A stretch of 38,133 nt of DNA from Flammeovirgaceae bacterium UBA2786 (GCA_002352225.1 DEIA01000018.1:1-38133); one strand, 5' to 3'. Positions 8,401-16,617 are shown, counted from the stretch's first letter. The notes: generated by a model from the sequence alone, not told the origin. Translations and numbers: made by a program.

Positions 8401-10241
8401 TATTAAAAATTTCTCAAACTCAATTTGCAACACGTGTTGATTTAGCCGTTGGCGACAACCCCGGTCGCATTTACAAAGGTGATTTTGATGCCGATGGTAA
8501 AGTGGACTTAGTGCTATATCATGGTGCAGGCGCAAACCCCACCATGCTTACCGTTTTTCACAACACCAGCACGGTGGGCAACCTGAGCTTTACACGGTTT
8601 GATTTAACCAACCCGAGCGCTACCACCGTAGCTACTATTTCCGACCTGGATGGCGATGGTAAACCGGAGATCATTACCACCAGCGAAGCAGGCAACCGGT
8701 TCTCTATCTTTAAAAATACTCATACTGGTGGTGCACTAACGGCCGCTTCGTTTGCTGCGCCTTTCAACACAACAGTAACAGCTCCGCGTGGTATTACCAC
8801 AGGCGATATAAATCTTGATGGCAAACCCGAAATCATTCTCACGCGCGCAGCGGGTTTGTTGGTAGTTTACGAAAACCTTGTACCTACGGTGGCCATCACT
8901 ATCACACAACAACCTGCATCGCCCAACTATGCCTGCGAAAATGCTTCCGCTTCGTTTACTACCGCGGCTTCAGGTACCACCAACATTACCTATCAATGGC
9001 AGAAGTTTGATGGAAGTGTGTTTGTTGATCTGGTTAACAATACAACGTTTTCGGGAGTTACTACGGCAACACTCACCATCAGCAACGTTTCATCCGCTGA
9101 AGCAGGCGACTATCAGTGTGTGATCTCGGGCGATCTTGCTACTTCAGTTACCACCAATACAGCCAATCTCGTCTTCAACAGTTTACCTACACCACCCGAT
9201 GTGGTAAATGGTATAAGCTGCGGACCGGGTGTGGTTACGCTAACGGCATCGGGCGGAAGTCCGGGTGACTACCAGTGGTACACCACTTCTCCGCTCACTG
9301 CTATCAGCGGTGCTACTGATGAAACGCTCATAACACCTTCGCTCAACACCAATACCGATTATGCGGTTACCGTACACGATACGTTCTGCGAAAGCATACC
9401 CGTTACGGTAACGGCTATTATCAGTACTCCACCTGCTCAACCGGTAATCGCTTCTTCTATTGCACCGGTAGGCAACGCACTTACCATTTGCAGCACCACT
9501 TCGCTTACGCTTTCTGCTCCTACCGGGTTTGCCGGTTATCTATGGTCTGATGGCTCTACTCTGCCCGATCTAACCGTAACTGCCTCGGGGACCTATTCGG
9601 TTACCGTAACCAATGGAAATGGTTGCTCCAGTCCGGTTTCGGAAGGGTTGGTTGTTACTGTAATTCCTGGGCCATGCAACAACTCGGCCCCGGTTATTAA
9701 CACCACTACCGCCAGTACTACTATTGGTAATTCCGCTTCTATCGACTTAGCTGGCTTAATCTCTGATGCTGACAATAATCTTGTATTAAGTTCTTTAACT
9801 ATTGTACAGCAACCGGCCAGTGGCGCTGCGGCAACAATTAGTGGATCTACGTTACAAGTTGACTATGCCGGTCTTCCGTTTTCGGGTACAGACGTTATTA
9901 CCATTCGCATCTGCGATGTGTTTGGCGAATGTACCACGCAACAATTTTCAATTACCGTTATCGGTGAACTTGAAATCTTCAATGCCGTATCGCCCAATGG
10001 CGATGGCAAAAATGATTTTTTCAAAATTCAATACATTGATGTGCTTGAACCTGAAAACACGGTTACTATCTACAACCGCTGGGGCTCTAAAGTTTTTGAA
10101 GTAGAAAATTATTCTGATGCCAATGCTTTCAAGGGCCTCAATCAAAACGGCAATGATCTTCCGTCAGGGACGTATTATTATAAAATCATTCTCAAATCTT
10201 CTGGAGAAACAGAGAATGGATATCTGGTGTTAAAACGCTAA
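5460..10241 (+). CDS. Giant T9SS type B surface protein with two TIG + seven-FG-GAP modules, Ig-like and sorting domains
   Basis: The product has 1593 residues. In order: a signal peptide (MRKTVFLLAFTILVLGANAQ); a laminin-B/carbohydrate-binding-like sandwich (about 21-205: FDTDTDGW, FLGNLTYTSLGMTLTY, GLDEVTLG); TIG/IPT domain 1 (209-285, GPGTSITINGNNF); seven Ca-binding FG-GAP/VCBS loops of the D-x-D-x-D-G type (about 321-660); TIG 2 (684-760, GPVGSIVTITGNNF); another seven FG-GAP loops (about 795-1125); an Ig-like domain (1147-1240, TYQWQ, DYQCVISG); two PKD/Ig-like segments with YQWYTTS and YLWSDGS; a cadherin-like linker; and the type B sorting domain (about 1498-1593, AVSPNGDGKNDFF, ending GYLVLKR). 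FG-GAP sets of seven form integrin-alpha-like seven-bladed propellers, so two calcium-binding propellers are inferred. Location is the cell surface through T9SS; an adhesive or polymer-binding role is inference. Confidence 0.92.
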   Translation: MRKTVFLLAFTILVLGANAQITSTFDTDTDGWRLINDGDNDTLTVSRNASGGNPGSYISAVVPTDNYPGYFWYAPAKFLGNLTYTSLGMTLTYSQQQLVTGNDSEFNGNYYEQFSPDIVIASGNTIIYYHTSPKPTLTPGWTTYTVTLDETSPWHTGASTASPLATRDQIKAALINVTFLAIRGNYNLTSNTIGLDEVTLGKFPVVASPTVTSFSPTTGGPGTSITINGNNFDLTASNNIVYFGAIAGTITNASATQLTVTVPVGAQHGNITVINKITGLSEKSTTTFSPTFSGGGRIIPASFSPKIDIPLSIDIEGLTIADVDGDGWGDLAVASSTAYKVIEIYRNLGLGGDITAASFAPKTTVTIPGTSTNITGLQFVDLDGDGKLDAATSNVLVTFGSAYFITFRNISTPGNIAFEAAEFWPGNTDDSAPYLVADIDGDGRPELIGGEGSGWIAQNISTPGNIEFGPSINLPVSGFSGIALGDLDSDGKPELLISKGSSPTTSFYILKNNSTPGIISLTSLGEIATDNHAIQIADINLDGKNDIIFRYYGGSQDIRIRLNANSGGALAVTDFTTEVAIDGDLSIYGGLSVADINGDGKLDIVATDNADVGVFENVYTGGVFDANAFIPAYEHQGNGNSTYPTSPIIADLNGDQKPEMIYGATNTSPRRISIYQNKNIHAPVISVNTIFPLKGPVGSIVTITGNNFSLISSENKVWFGGVEATVLTSTATLITAEVPAGASNALISVTKDGLTSRYRLPFQTTFGAGVTFDNTHFAPPVNFALTGANYNLDIGDLNLDGKPDIIAGGTANNVYAFRDSHITGPISNTSLIADDTIASANYPRLEDLDGDGYLDVMSVNGPLLKNSSTLTEISFLSPVNVPLGATVVDFADFNNDGKTDMTLTTDLSGAGDLIILENRTLNIPGNFVSGAFGFFSGNFVYNKPSANGATITGDFDGDGFADIVTTNPGTDNISIYRNLGVLKISQTQFATRVDLAVGDNPGRIYKGDFDADGKVDLVLYHGAGANPTMLTVFHNTSTVGNLSFTRFDLTNPSATTVATISDLDGDGKPEIITTSEAGNRFSIFKNTHTGGALTAASFAAPFNTTVTAPRGITTGDINLDGKPEIILTRAAGLLVVYENLVPTVAITITQQPASPNYACENASASFTTAASGTTNITYQWQKFDGSVFVDLVNNTTFSGVTTATLTISNVSSAEAGDYQCVISGDLATSVTTNTANLVFNSLPTPPDVVNGISCGPGVVTLTASGGSPGDYQWYTTSPLTAISGATDETLITPSLNTNTDYAVTVHDTFCESIPVTVTAIISTPPAQPVIASSIAPVGNALTICSTTSLTLSAPTGFAGYLWSDGSTLPDLTVTASGTYSVTVTNGNGCSSPVSEGLVVTVIPGPCNNSAPVINTTTASTTIGNSASIDLAGLISDADNNLVLSSLTIVQQPASGAAATISGSTLQVDYAGLPFSGTDVITIRICDVFGECTTQQFSITVIGELEIFNAVSPNGDGKNDFFKIQYIDVLEPENTVTIYNRWGSKVFEVENYSDANAFKGLNQNGNDLPSGTYYYKIILKSSGETENGYLVLKR
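9951..10241 (+). repeat. Dispersed direct repeat, copy 2 (type B sorting domain tail)
   Basis: This is the second copy of the 291-base segment at 616-906. Near-identity starts sharply around ATTACCGTTATCGGT; upstream coding sequence of the two genes is only distantly similar. The sharp boundary and rarity of synonymous change in the first 116 bases suggest recent recombination or gene conversion. Confidence 0.85.
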
Positions 10242-10297
10242 ATTCAATTCAACAAATAGCGCGTACTCTGTTTCTGGTCAATTTTGACGGTATTTAG

Positions 10298-10327
10298 TTT
10301 CGCATCACATAATTATGTGATGCGAAA
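10298..10327. promoter_or_regulatory. Perfect 30-bp palindrome upstream of the third adhesin gene
   Basis: The left half TTTCGCATCACATAA is exactly reverse-complementary to the right half, with no loop. The core TCACAT-AATT-ATGTGA (10305-10320) has the same arms and spacing as the repeat at 5409-5424. The lack of a loop and of a following T-run argues against a terminator and for a dimeric protein binding site. Confidence 0.6.
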
Positions 10328-10329
10328 AA

Positions 10330-10352
10330 AATAATAACAGAGCTTTATTATT
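10330..10352. other. AT-rich inverted repeat
   Basis: AATAATAA at 10330-10337 pairs with TTATTATT at 10345-10352 around a 7-base loop, immediately after the 30-bp palindrome. It could be part of a terminator for the upstream gene or of a regulatory region; the stem contains no GC pair, so it is weak. Confidence 0.35.
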
Positions 10353-10358
10353 AGAATT

Positions 10359-10399
10359 CTCTGTGATCTCTACCTTAATTTGTAAGGTAATCCTCAGAG
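10359..10399. other. Nested inverted repeat in the leader of the third adhesin gene
   Basis: Inner arms TACCTT (10371-10376) and AAGGTA (10384-10389) surround a 7-base loop; outer arms CTCTG (10359-10363) and CAGAG (10395-10399) extend it. The inner left arm is also part of a TACCTTAA sequence resembling a -7 box. It could form a structured leader or be an operator. Confidence 0.35.
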
Positions 10400-10462
10400 T
10401 TAAATTTCAGTTTACTGTTCCGTTCAATTGAGGGTTTTTATGTTAAAGAAATGCGTTGACTC

Positions 10463-13400
10463 ATGAATTTTATTTTCAGCATGTTAAACTCAATTCGCGC
10501 CAACCTGAAGTTTATTCTCATTGCATCAGTATGGTTGATATCTGTTTCTATCCAATTGCATGCCCAGGCTCCTACCACAGGGGCAAGTAATTTTTCAGTA
10601 ACCAATAATGATGGTGATCGGTTGCGGGTAAACTGGACACGTGGCAATGGCAGCCGGGTATTAGTAGTCGCCAGTGCAAGTCCAACATTTGGTGGCACAG
10701 GAATTCCGGCAGACGGGATCGATTACATAGCCAGTCCAACATTTGGTTCTGGTACAGAAATAGGCACCGGTAATTTTGTGGTGTACAAAAGCACGGGAAC
10801 CAATGTAACGGTCACCGACTTTGTCCATAGCACAACCTACTATTTCAGAATCTTTGAATTTAATGGTACGGGATCGGGCACACAATATAATACCGTAAAC
10901 ATGCTTAGCGGAGACGGTACTACTTTATCGCCACCCTCTACAGGTTCTACCAACCTGATTGCCACACCTACCGGTAACTCGGCCGCACTTACTTGGACAA
11001 AAGGGAATGGTGCGCGTTCGCTGGTTATTTTACAGGCCGGATCAGCTACAACAGACCCAACCCAGTACACCAACTACAACGGCAATGCCACCTTCGGATC
11101 CGGTAATGCTGTAGGCAGCGGCAGAGCGGTATATAATAATACAAGCAACTCAGTTAATGTTACTAATCTGGAACCAAACACGGTATATTTTTATCGCGTT
11201 GTTGAAAGCAATGGAACCAACGGCCCGGTGTATAATTTTGCTACCGCCCTCACCGGATCATTTACTACCGGAGGTGCGCCAACAACCGGAGCCACCAATC
11301 TTACCATTACCAATAATGATGGAAATCGTCTGCGTGTAAACTGGACCCGCGGTAATGGAAGCAATGTGTTAGTAATTGCAAGTCTGAGTCCAACGTTTAA
11401 TGGCTCGGGGGTTCCGGCAAACGGAACAGACTATGTGGAGAGTACCGTGTTTGGTTCGGGTAATACTATTGGGGCTGGTAATTTTGTTGTATACAGGAAT
11501 ACCGGCACGAATGTAACCATCACCAATCTGGTGCACAGCACTACCTACTACTTCAGAGTTTACGAATTTAACGGAACAAATTTTAATACGGTTTACAATA
11601 CAACCAACGTACTGGAAGGAAATGGTACAACCTTATCGCCACCTACTGTTGGTTCTACCAATTTGATTGCCACGCCAACCGGCAATACCGCTTCGTTAAC
11701 GTGGACGCGTGGTAACGGAACCCGCTCGCTGGTAATTTTGCAACAAGGCTCTGCCACAACAGATCCTGTTCAGTACACAAACTATTCAGCCAGTACAAAT
11801 TTCGGTTCGGGCAGTGCCGTGGGCAGTGGCCGCGTGGTGTATTTTAATTCAAGCAACGTGGTTAACGTTACAAACCTGCTGCCCAACACCCAATATTTTT
11901 ACAGAGTGGTGGAAAGTAACGGACCCTCTGCACCAGTTTATGATTTAGCCAATGCACTTACTGGTTCATTCACAACAGCCGGAGCTCCTACAATAGGGAG
12001 TACTACAGCCAACGTATCATCTATTGAAGGCAATCGGTTTTCAATATCTTTTACCCAGGGGAATGGTACCACACGATTAATAGTTGTTCGACAAGATCTT
12101 CCGGTTGCCTGGACACCAACCAATGGCGTTGACTATAATGCGAATAGCACCTTTGGCAGTGGAGACAATTTAGGGAGTAATACTTTTGCTGTATCGGAAA
12201 CAACCGGAAGCGGATTTACCGTAACGGGTCTTACTCCGGCTACTACCTACCACTTTTCTGTTTTTGAATTTAACGGATCCTCCAGCAATACATTTTACCT
12301 TACAACTCCGGCTCAGGTATTAACAGGATCTGTTACCACACTTTCACCACCCAGCGTTTCTGCAGGTAACTTTGTATTTACAAACATAACAGGCTACAAT
12401 GCCACCGTTACCTTTACTGCGGGTAATGGTGCGCGAAGGCTTGTGTTAGCGAAGGCGGGTTCCCCCGTTACCGATGTGCCGGTTAATCTTGTAAACTATA
12501 CTTCCAATACAAATTATCCAACGGCCCCAACGTTGGGTACCTCTAAAATTGTCTATGACGGAGGCGGAACAACTTTCGATCTTCAAAGCCTTCAACCCAA
12601 TACAACCTACCACTTTGCCATATTTGAATACAATGGAAGCGGTGGGCCTGTTTTTAAACAAGCCGATCCCGGCCTTGGCTCTTTTATCACACTTGGCAAA
12701 CCAACGGTATCTCCTACTAATCTCACTTATTCAAATATCCAGGGTAATTTTATGACCCTGAATTACACATCGGGTAATGGTTTTGGACGGATTGTTATTG
12801 CCAAACAAGGAGCACCGGTAGATGTGTTTCCAACCGACTTAACCAGTTACACAGCCAACCCCACATTTGGAACTGCCGCAGCCCACCTGGGCAATGGCAA
12901 CTATGTTATTCAAAACAATACGAATATTGGAGGGAATACATCAACGAATGTGAGTGGGTTAAGCATTGGCCAGCAATACTACTTCGCTATTATAGAATAC
13001 AATGGAACGGGCGCAGAACGAATTTATATGACCGGTGCCGAAGCTCTTACCGGGAATAATAGCACACTCTCTGAACCAACTGCACAGGCTACCAATCTTA
13101 CCTTTTCAAATATTACTTCCAACACGCTTACCATCAACTGGCTTAATGGAAATGGTACAGGACGCATGGTGTTGCTGCGCCAGGGGCAGGCCGTACAGGA
13201 CTTACCCGTTAATTTAATTAACTATCCATCAAGTGCTAACTACCCGGTAAGCCCATCACTGGGTACTTCAAAAGTTGTTTACGATGGCACAGGCACCTTT
13301 GTAAATATCACCAACATTCCCCCGGGCACGTATCACGTAGCCATTGTAGAATTCAATGGCACCAGCGGCCGGGTGTATCGTACTATCGATCCGCTTATCG

Positions 13401-16400
13401 GGAACGTAAATGTTGGAGATAAACCTCCCATACCCGCTTCCAACCTTTCATTTTCTAACATCCAGGGAAATGCCATGACCTTAAACTTTACACAAGGCAA
13501 CGGACTAACGCGTATGCTGGTGGCAAAAGCCGGTAGCCCGGTAGATGTATGGCCCGTTGATTTTACGGGGTACACTGCCAACAGTAATTTTGGCAGCGGT
13601 TCAGATCTGGGCGGTGGAAATTTTGTTGTTGGTTCAACAAACAATAATTTTTTTAATGTCTATAATTTATTGCCAAACTCAGTCTATCACTTTGCCATAG
13701 TAGAGTATAATGGAAGCGGATCAACTGCATTTTATCAACTTCCTGCCATTGTAGCTACCGCCAGTCAATCCACCTTAACCAGCCCTACCATACCCACCTC
13801 TAACTTTTTTGCGAACAATATTATTGGCAATAGCATGCAACTTACCTGGACCCGCGGCAATGGTGCAGGCCGGTTAATTATTGCCAAAGCCGGCTCACCG
13901 GTTGATGTAACTCCTTCCGATTTATCTAGTCCATTCGCTAGTTCTGTTTTTGGATCAGGAACCGATTATGGAGGCGGAAATTTTGTAGTGTACAGAGGCA
14001 CATCTGACAATTTTACCCTCACCAACTTAGAACCTGGCATCACCTATCACCTTGCTTCATTTGAATACAACGGCACAAGCGGATTAGTGTTCTTAACCAA
14101 CCCCGTTGGGATCGCTTCGTTTACTACAGCACCCCGGCCTTCAGTTGCGGCTAAAAATTTAAATGTATCAGCCGTTAATGGCGATCGGTTCAATCTATCC
14201 TTCACGGAAGGCAACGGCACCAGACGTTTAGTGGTTATGCGTAAAGGAGGATTGGTAACCGAATTACCCGTTGACCTTACCACCTATACAGCCGGAAATT
14301 TTAGCACAGGCACTCCGCTGGGCAATGGAAATTACGTAGTTGCCTTTGGTCCTCTTACTATTCCTTTTACTGTGGCCGGACTTGAACCTAACACGCAATA
14401 TGGTGTTGCTGTATTTGAATTGGATGGTTCAAATGGCAATCAACGTTACCTGGTAACCGAGTATATAAACCAAATGGTATCAACAGCGGTAACGCCTACC
14501 CTCTCTACAAGTTCGTTATTGTTTAATTCAGTGGGCAGTACATCCGTAAACCTGAGCTGGACCAATGGAAATGGCGCAGGGCGCATGGTTGTATTAAGGC
14601 CCGCGCAACCCGTTACTTTTGCTCCTACTGTGTTAAGTACGCATGGCAGTGCCTCTGCTGACTACTCCAGTACTGTTAACAATTTACCGTTGGGGCATAA
14701 ACATATTTACCGGGGTGCAGGTACAAGCATTACCATTACCAATTTATTACCCGGCACAACCTACCATCTGGCATTCTTCGAATATAATGGTGCCGGTCAA
14801 CCGGTTTATTCATATCTTCCCTTAACCGGATTTTTCACCACCCTACCGGCAACCGGTCTTGCTATTGGTGGCTTTGATGCCATTACATTCTGCCCGGCAC
14901 AACAAGTTGATGTTCCCTATTTGTTTACCGGTTTGTTGAATGCGGGCAATGTGCTTTCTGTTGAGTTATCCGATATTACCGGAAGTTTTGCATCGCCACT
15001 TGTTCTGGGAACGCAAAGCACAACCAACACCACAGGTTTTGTTACCTCAACATTGCCAATAAGTTTACCTGAAGGTATGGGGTATCGGTTACGGGTACGC
15101 GCTACAAATCCGGCATCACTTAGTACCGATAATGGAGCCGATCTTCAGGTGGCAACTTCTGTGCAACCCACTTTTACTGTAGTGGGAGGCTCCACCAGCA
15201 GTTGTGGTGTTCCTATCCAACTAACCACCTCGCAACCCAATTACCTGTTACAGTGGTTCAGGAATGGGCAACCTATTGCTGGCGCTACAACCTCTTCTCA
15301 TTTCGCTACCGAAACCGGAGATTATCAGGTGCGCATTTCAGGTGCGTTCGGGGGTTGCCAGTTGTTATCCACATCAACCACGCTTACTATTACACAAGAG
15401 CCGGCTTTTAATTTTCTTTTTGATCCTGCCTATTGTGTAACGGAGGTTATTGATCTGGCTCCGTTAACGCAACCTGCAGGTGGCACGCTATCGGGTCCTG
15501 GTATAACAGGAGGTGTGTTTGATGCTACCCTTGCCGGTATTGGTCAGCACCTGATTACCTACACCTATATAGATCCTGTTTCACTTTGTTCTTTTTCTAA
15601 AACAACACAAATTCTTGTCACTGCTTTGCCGGGTGCCCCAACTACCTTAGCGGGCAGTGGATGTCAACTTACCGGTATTTCATTGGTAGCCATGGGTGCC
15701 AATGTTAATGAGAGTTATCAATGGTATACCGATGCAACTGGCGGAACTCCTATTGCTGGCGCCACACTGGCCACATTTACAACTCCACCATTAACAGCTA
15801 CCACAAGCTTTTATGTAAGCATTGTGTCGGCTGCAGGGTGCGAAGGCCCGCGCACCGAGGCAATTGCTACCGTAACTACTGTTACGAAGCCAGTTATTAT
15901 ACCTTCCGGATCAACTTCATTCTGCGGAACAGGAAGTGTAGTGCTCACTGCCCCTTCCGGATTTGCCGCTTACGAATGGTCTACCGGAGAAACAGGTCAA
16001 AGCATTACCGCTACCACAGCGGATGATTATACGGTTACCGTTACGGATGCCGGTGGATGCGAAAGTGAAAGCTCTGATCCGCTTACCGTAACTATTAATC
16101 AACCTCCGCAAACGCCACAAATTACAGTGAACGGATCCCTTGCAATTTGTTCAAGTCAATCAACCACACTTAGTGCTCCTGCTGGTTTTATCTACCTGTG
16201 GTCAACGGGCGCAACTACCCGTGAACTCGTTGTTACATCGGCCGATACCTATACGGTTACCATTACCGATACCAATGGCTGTACAGCAACAGCTCAATCC
16301 GTAACAACAATTATTGGAGAATGTGACCTTGTAATCTATAACGGTATTTCTCCAAATAGCGATATGAAAAACGAAAGTTGGATAATAGAAAACATTTCTA

Positions 16401-16609
16401 CCAATGCCGATACCCAAAATAATACGGTTACTATATTCAACCGATGGGGAAGTAAAGTGTGGAGTGGAAAAAATTACGATAATGATCGGGTTAAATTTAC
16501 AGGGCAAACAGAAAATGGTAACGACCTGCCCTCCGGAACATATTTCTATAAAATTGTTCTCGATAATACCGGAAAAGTATTAACTGGATATCTTGTACTA
16601 AAAAGATAA
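10463..16609 (+). CDS. Giant T9SS type B surface protein with twelve FnIII-like repeats
   Basis: The product has 2048 residues. The ATG at 10463 gives a signal peptide ending QLHAQ at residue 35; the ATG at 10481 (residue 7) gives a shorter n-region and is an alternative start. Residues 36-1462 are twelve fibronectin-III-like repeats of 115-125 residues, each with a W/F-T-x-GNG strand, an FGSG or LGTS turn, a VVY-T/G-T strand and a TTYHFxxxEYNG strand. Repeats alternate between a longer type ending TTLS and a shorter type ending FTTxG. Then come a beta-sandwich segment (about 1463-1565), Ig/PKD-like segments with LQWFRNGQPI, YQWYTDATGG, YEWSTGETG and YLWSTGATT, and a terminal type B sorting domain (NRWGSKVW, LPSGTYFYKI, GYLVLKR). 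Its SPNGDGKND motif is changed to SPNSDMKNE. Surface location follows from the sorting domain; an adhesin or stalk role is inference. Confidence 0.92.
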   Translation: MNFIFSMLNSIRANLKFILIASVWLISVSIQLHAQAPTTGASNFSVTNNDGDRLRVNWTRGNGSRVLVVASASPTFGGTGIPADGIDYIASPTFGSGTEIGTGNFVVYKSTGTNVTVTDFVHSTTYYFRIFEFNGTGSGTQYNTVNMLSGDGTTLSPPSTGSTNLIATPTGNSAALTWTKGNGARSLVILQAGSATTDPTQYTNYNGNATFGSGNAVGSGRAVYNNTSNSVNVTNLEPNTVYFYRVVESNGTNGPVYNFATALTGSFTTGGAPTTGATNLTITNNDGNRLRVNWTRGNGSNVLVIASLSPTFNGSGVPANGTDYVESTVFGSGNTIGAGNFVVYRNTGTNVTITNLVHSTTYYFRVYEFNGTNFNTVYNTTNVLEGNGTTLSPPTVGSTNLIATPTGNTASLTWTRGNGTRSLVILQQGSATTDPVQYTNYSASTNFGSGSAVGSGRVVYFNSSNVVNVTNLLPNTQYFYRVVESNGPSAPVYDLANALTGSFTTAGAPTIGSTTANVSSIEGNRFSISFTQGNGTTRLIVVRQDLPVAWTPTNGVDYNANSTFGSGDNLGSNTFAVSETTGSGFTVTGLTPATTYHFSVFEFNGSSSNTFYLTTPAQVLTGSVTTLSPPSVSAGNFVFTNITGYNATVTFTAGNGARRLVLAKAGSPVTDVPVNLVNYTSNTNYPTAPTLGTSKIVYDGGGTTFDLQSLQPNTTYHFAIFEYNGSGGPVFKQADPGLGSFITLGKPTVSPTNLTYSNIQGNFMTLNYTSGNGFGRIVIAKQGAPVDVFPTDLTSYTANPTFGTAAAHLGNGNYVIQNNTNIGGNTSTNVSGLSIGQQYYFAIIEYNGTGAERIYMTGAEALTGNNSTLSEPTAQATNLTFSNITSNTLTINWLNGNGTGRMVLLRQGQAVQDLPVNLINYPSSANYPVSPSLGTSKVVYDGTGTFVNITNIPPGTYHVAIVEFNGTSGRVYRTIDPLIGNVNVGDKPPIPASNLSFSNIQGNAMTLNFTQGNGLTRMLVAKAGSPVDVWPVDFTGYTANSNFGSGSDLGGGNFVVGSTNNNFFNVYNLLPNSVYHFAIVEYNGSGSTAFYQLPAIVATASQSTLTSPTIPTSNFFANNIIGNSMQLTWTRGNGAGRLIIAKAGSPVDVTPSDLSSPFASSVFGSGTDYGGGNFVVYRGTSDNFTLTNLEPGITYHLASFEYNGTSGLVFLTNPVGIASFTTAPRPSVAAKNLNVSAVNGDRFNLSFTEGNGTRRLVVMRKGGLVTELPVDLTTYTAGNFSTGTPLGNGNYVVAFGPLTIPFTVAGLEPNTQYGVAVFELDGSNGNQRYLVTEYINQMVSTAVTPTLSTSSLLFNSVGSTSVNLSWTNGNGAGRMVVLRPAQPVTFAPTVLSTHGSASADYSSTVNNLPLGHKHIYRGAGTSITITNLLPGTTYHLAFFEYNGAGQPVYSYLPLTGFFTTLPATGLAIGGFDAITFCPAQQVDVPYLFTGLLNAGNVLSVELSDITGSFASPLVLGTQSTTNTTGFVTSTLPISLPEGMGYRLRVRATNPASLSTDNGADLQVATSVQPTFTVVGGSTSSCGVPIQLTTSQPNYLLQWFRNGQPIAGATTSSHFATETGDYQVRISGAFGGCQLLSTSTTLTITQEPAFNFLFDPAYCVTEVIDLAPLTQPAGGTLSGPGITGGVFDATLAGIGQHLITYTYIDPVSLCSFSKTTQILVTALPGAPTTLAGSGCQLTGISLVAMGANVNESYQWYTDATGGTPIAGATLATFTTPPLTATTSFYVSIVSAAGCEGPRTEAIATVTTVTKPVIIPSGSTSFCGTGSVVLTAPSGFAAYEWSTGETGQSITATTADDYTVTVTDAGGCESESSDPLTVTINQPPQTPQITVNGSLAICSSQSTTLSAPAGFIYLWSTGATTRELVVTSADTYTVTITDTNGCTATAQSVTTIIGECDLVIYNGISPNSDMKNESWIIENISTNADTQNNTVTIFNRWGSKVWSGKNYDNDRVKFTGQTENGNDLPSGTYFYKIVLDNTGKVLTGYLVLKR
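10568..11983 (+). repeat. Two consecutive 708-bp super-repeats (units 1-2 and 3-4)
   Basis: Units 1+2 (10568-11275) and 3+4 (11276-11983) are both exactly 236 codons. Unit 1 resembles unit 3 (TNNDG-RLRVNWTRGNGS, HSTTYYFR) much more than unit 2, and unit 2 resembles unit 4 (STNLIATPTGN, SLVILQ-GSATTDP). This is the most recent pair duplication in the array. Confidence 0.8.
10568..14848 (+). repeat. Coding tandem array: twelve FnIII-like repeats arranged as six A-B pairs
   Basis: Unit boundaries in residues: 36, 157, 272, 393, 508, 629, 746, 871, 987, 1107, 1225, 1344, ending at 1462. Odd units are 119-125 residues and most end in a STLS/TTLS/STLT sequence; even units are 115-119 and mostly end FTTxG or similar. 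Units 6 and 8 share LGTSKxVYDG, and units 7 and 9 share SNIQGN, so duplication in pairs is visible along the array. Confidence 0.8.
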
Positions 16610-16617
16610 ATTTATCT
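16604..16617. other. 14-bp perfect palindrome over the stop codon of the third adhesin gene
   Basis: AGATAAATTTATCT is its own reverse complement and covers the TAA at 16607-16609. A second imperfect hairpin, GGTGA with TCACC, follows within 35 bases. Together they may end transcription of the adhesin gene, but no T-run is present. Confidence 0.3.

Noticed and set aside
10321..10352. A-run and hairpin as a rho-independent terminator for the gene ending at 10241
   Set aside because: On the plus strand the run following the palindrome is A rather than T, and the next hairpin lacks GC pairs, so a terminator call is not supported.
10568..14848. Regular repeat pattern that might suggest a CRISPR or non-coding tandem array
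   Set aside because: The repeats are long (345-375 bases), diverged and in frame within one open reading frame; they encode FnIII-like domains.
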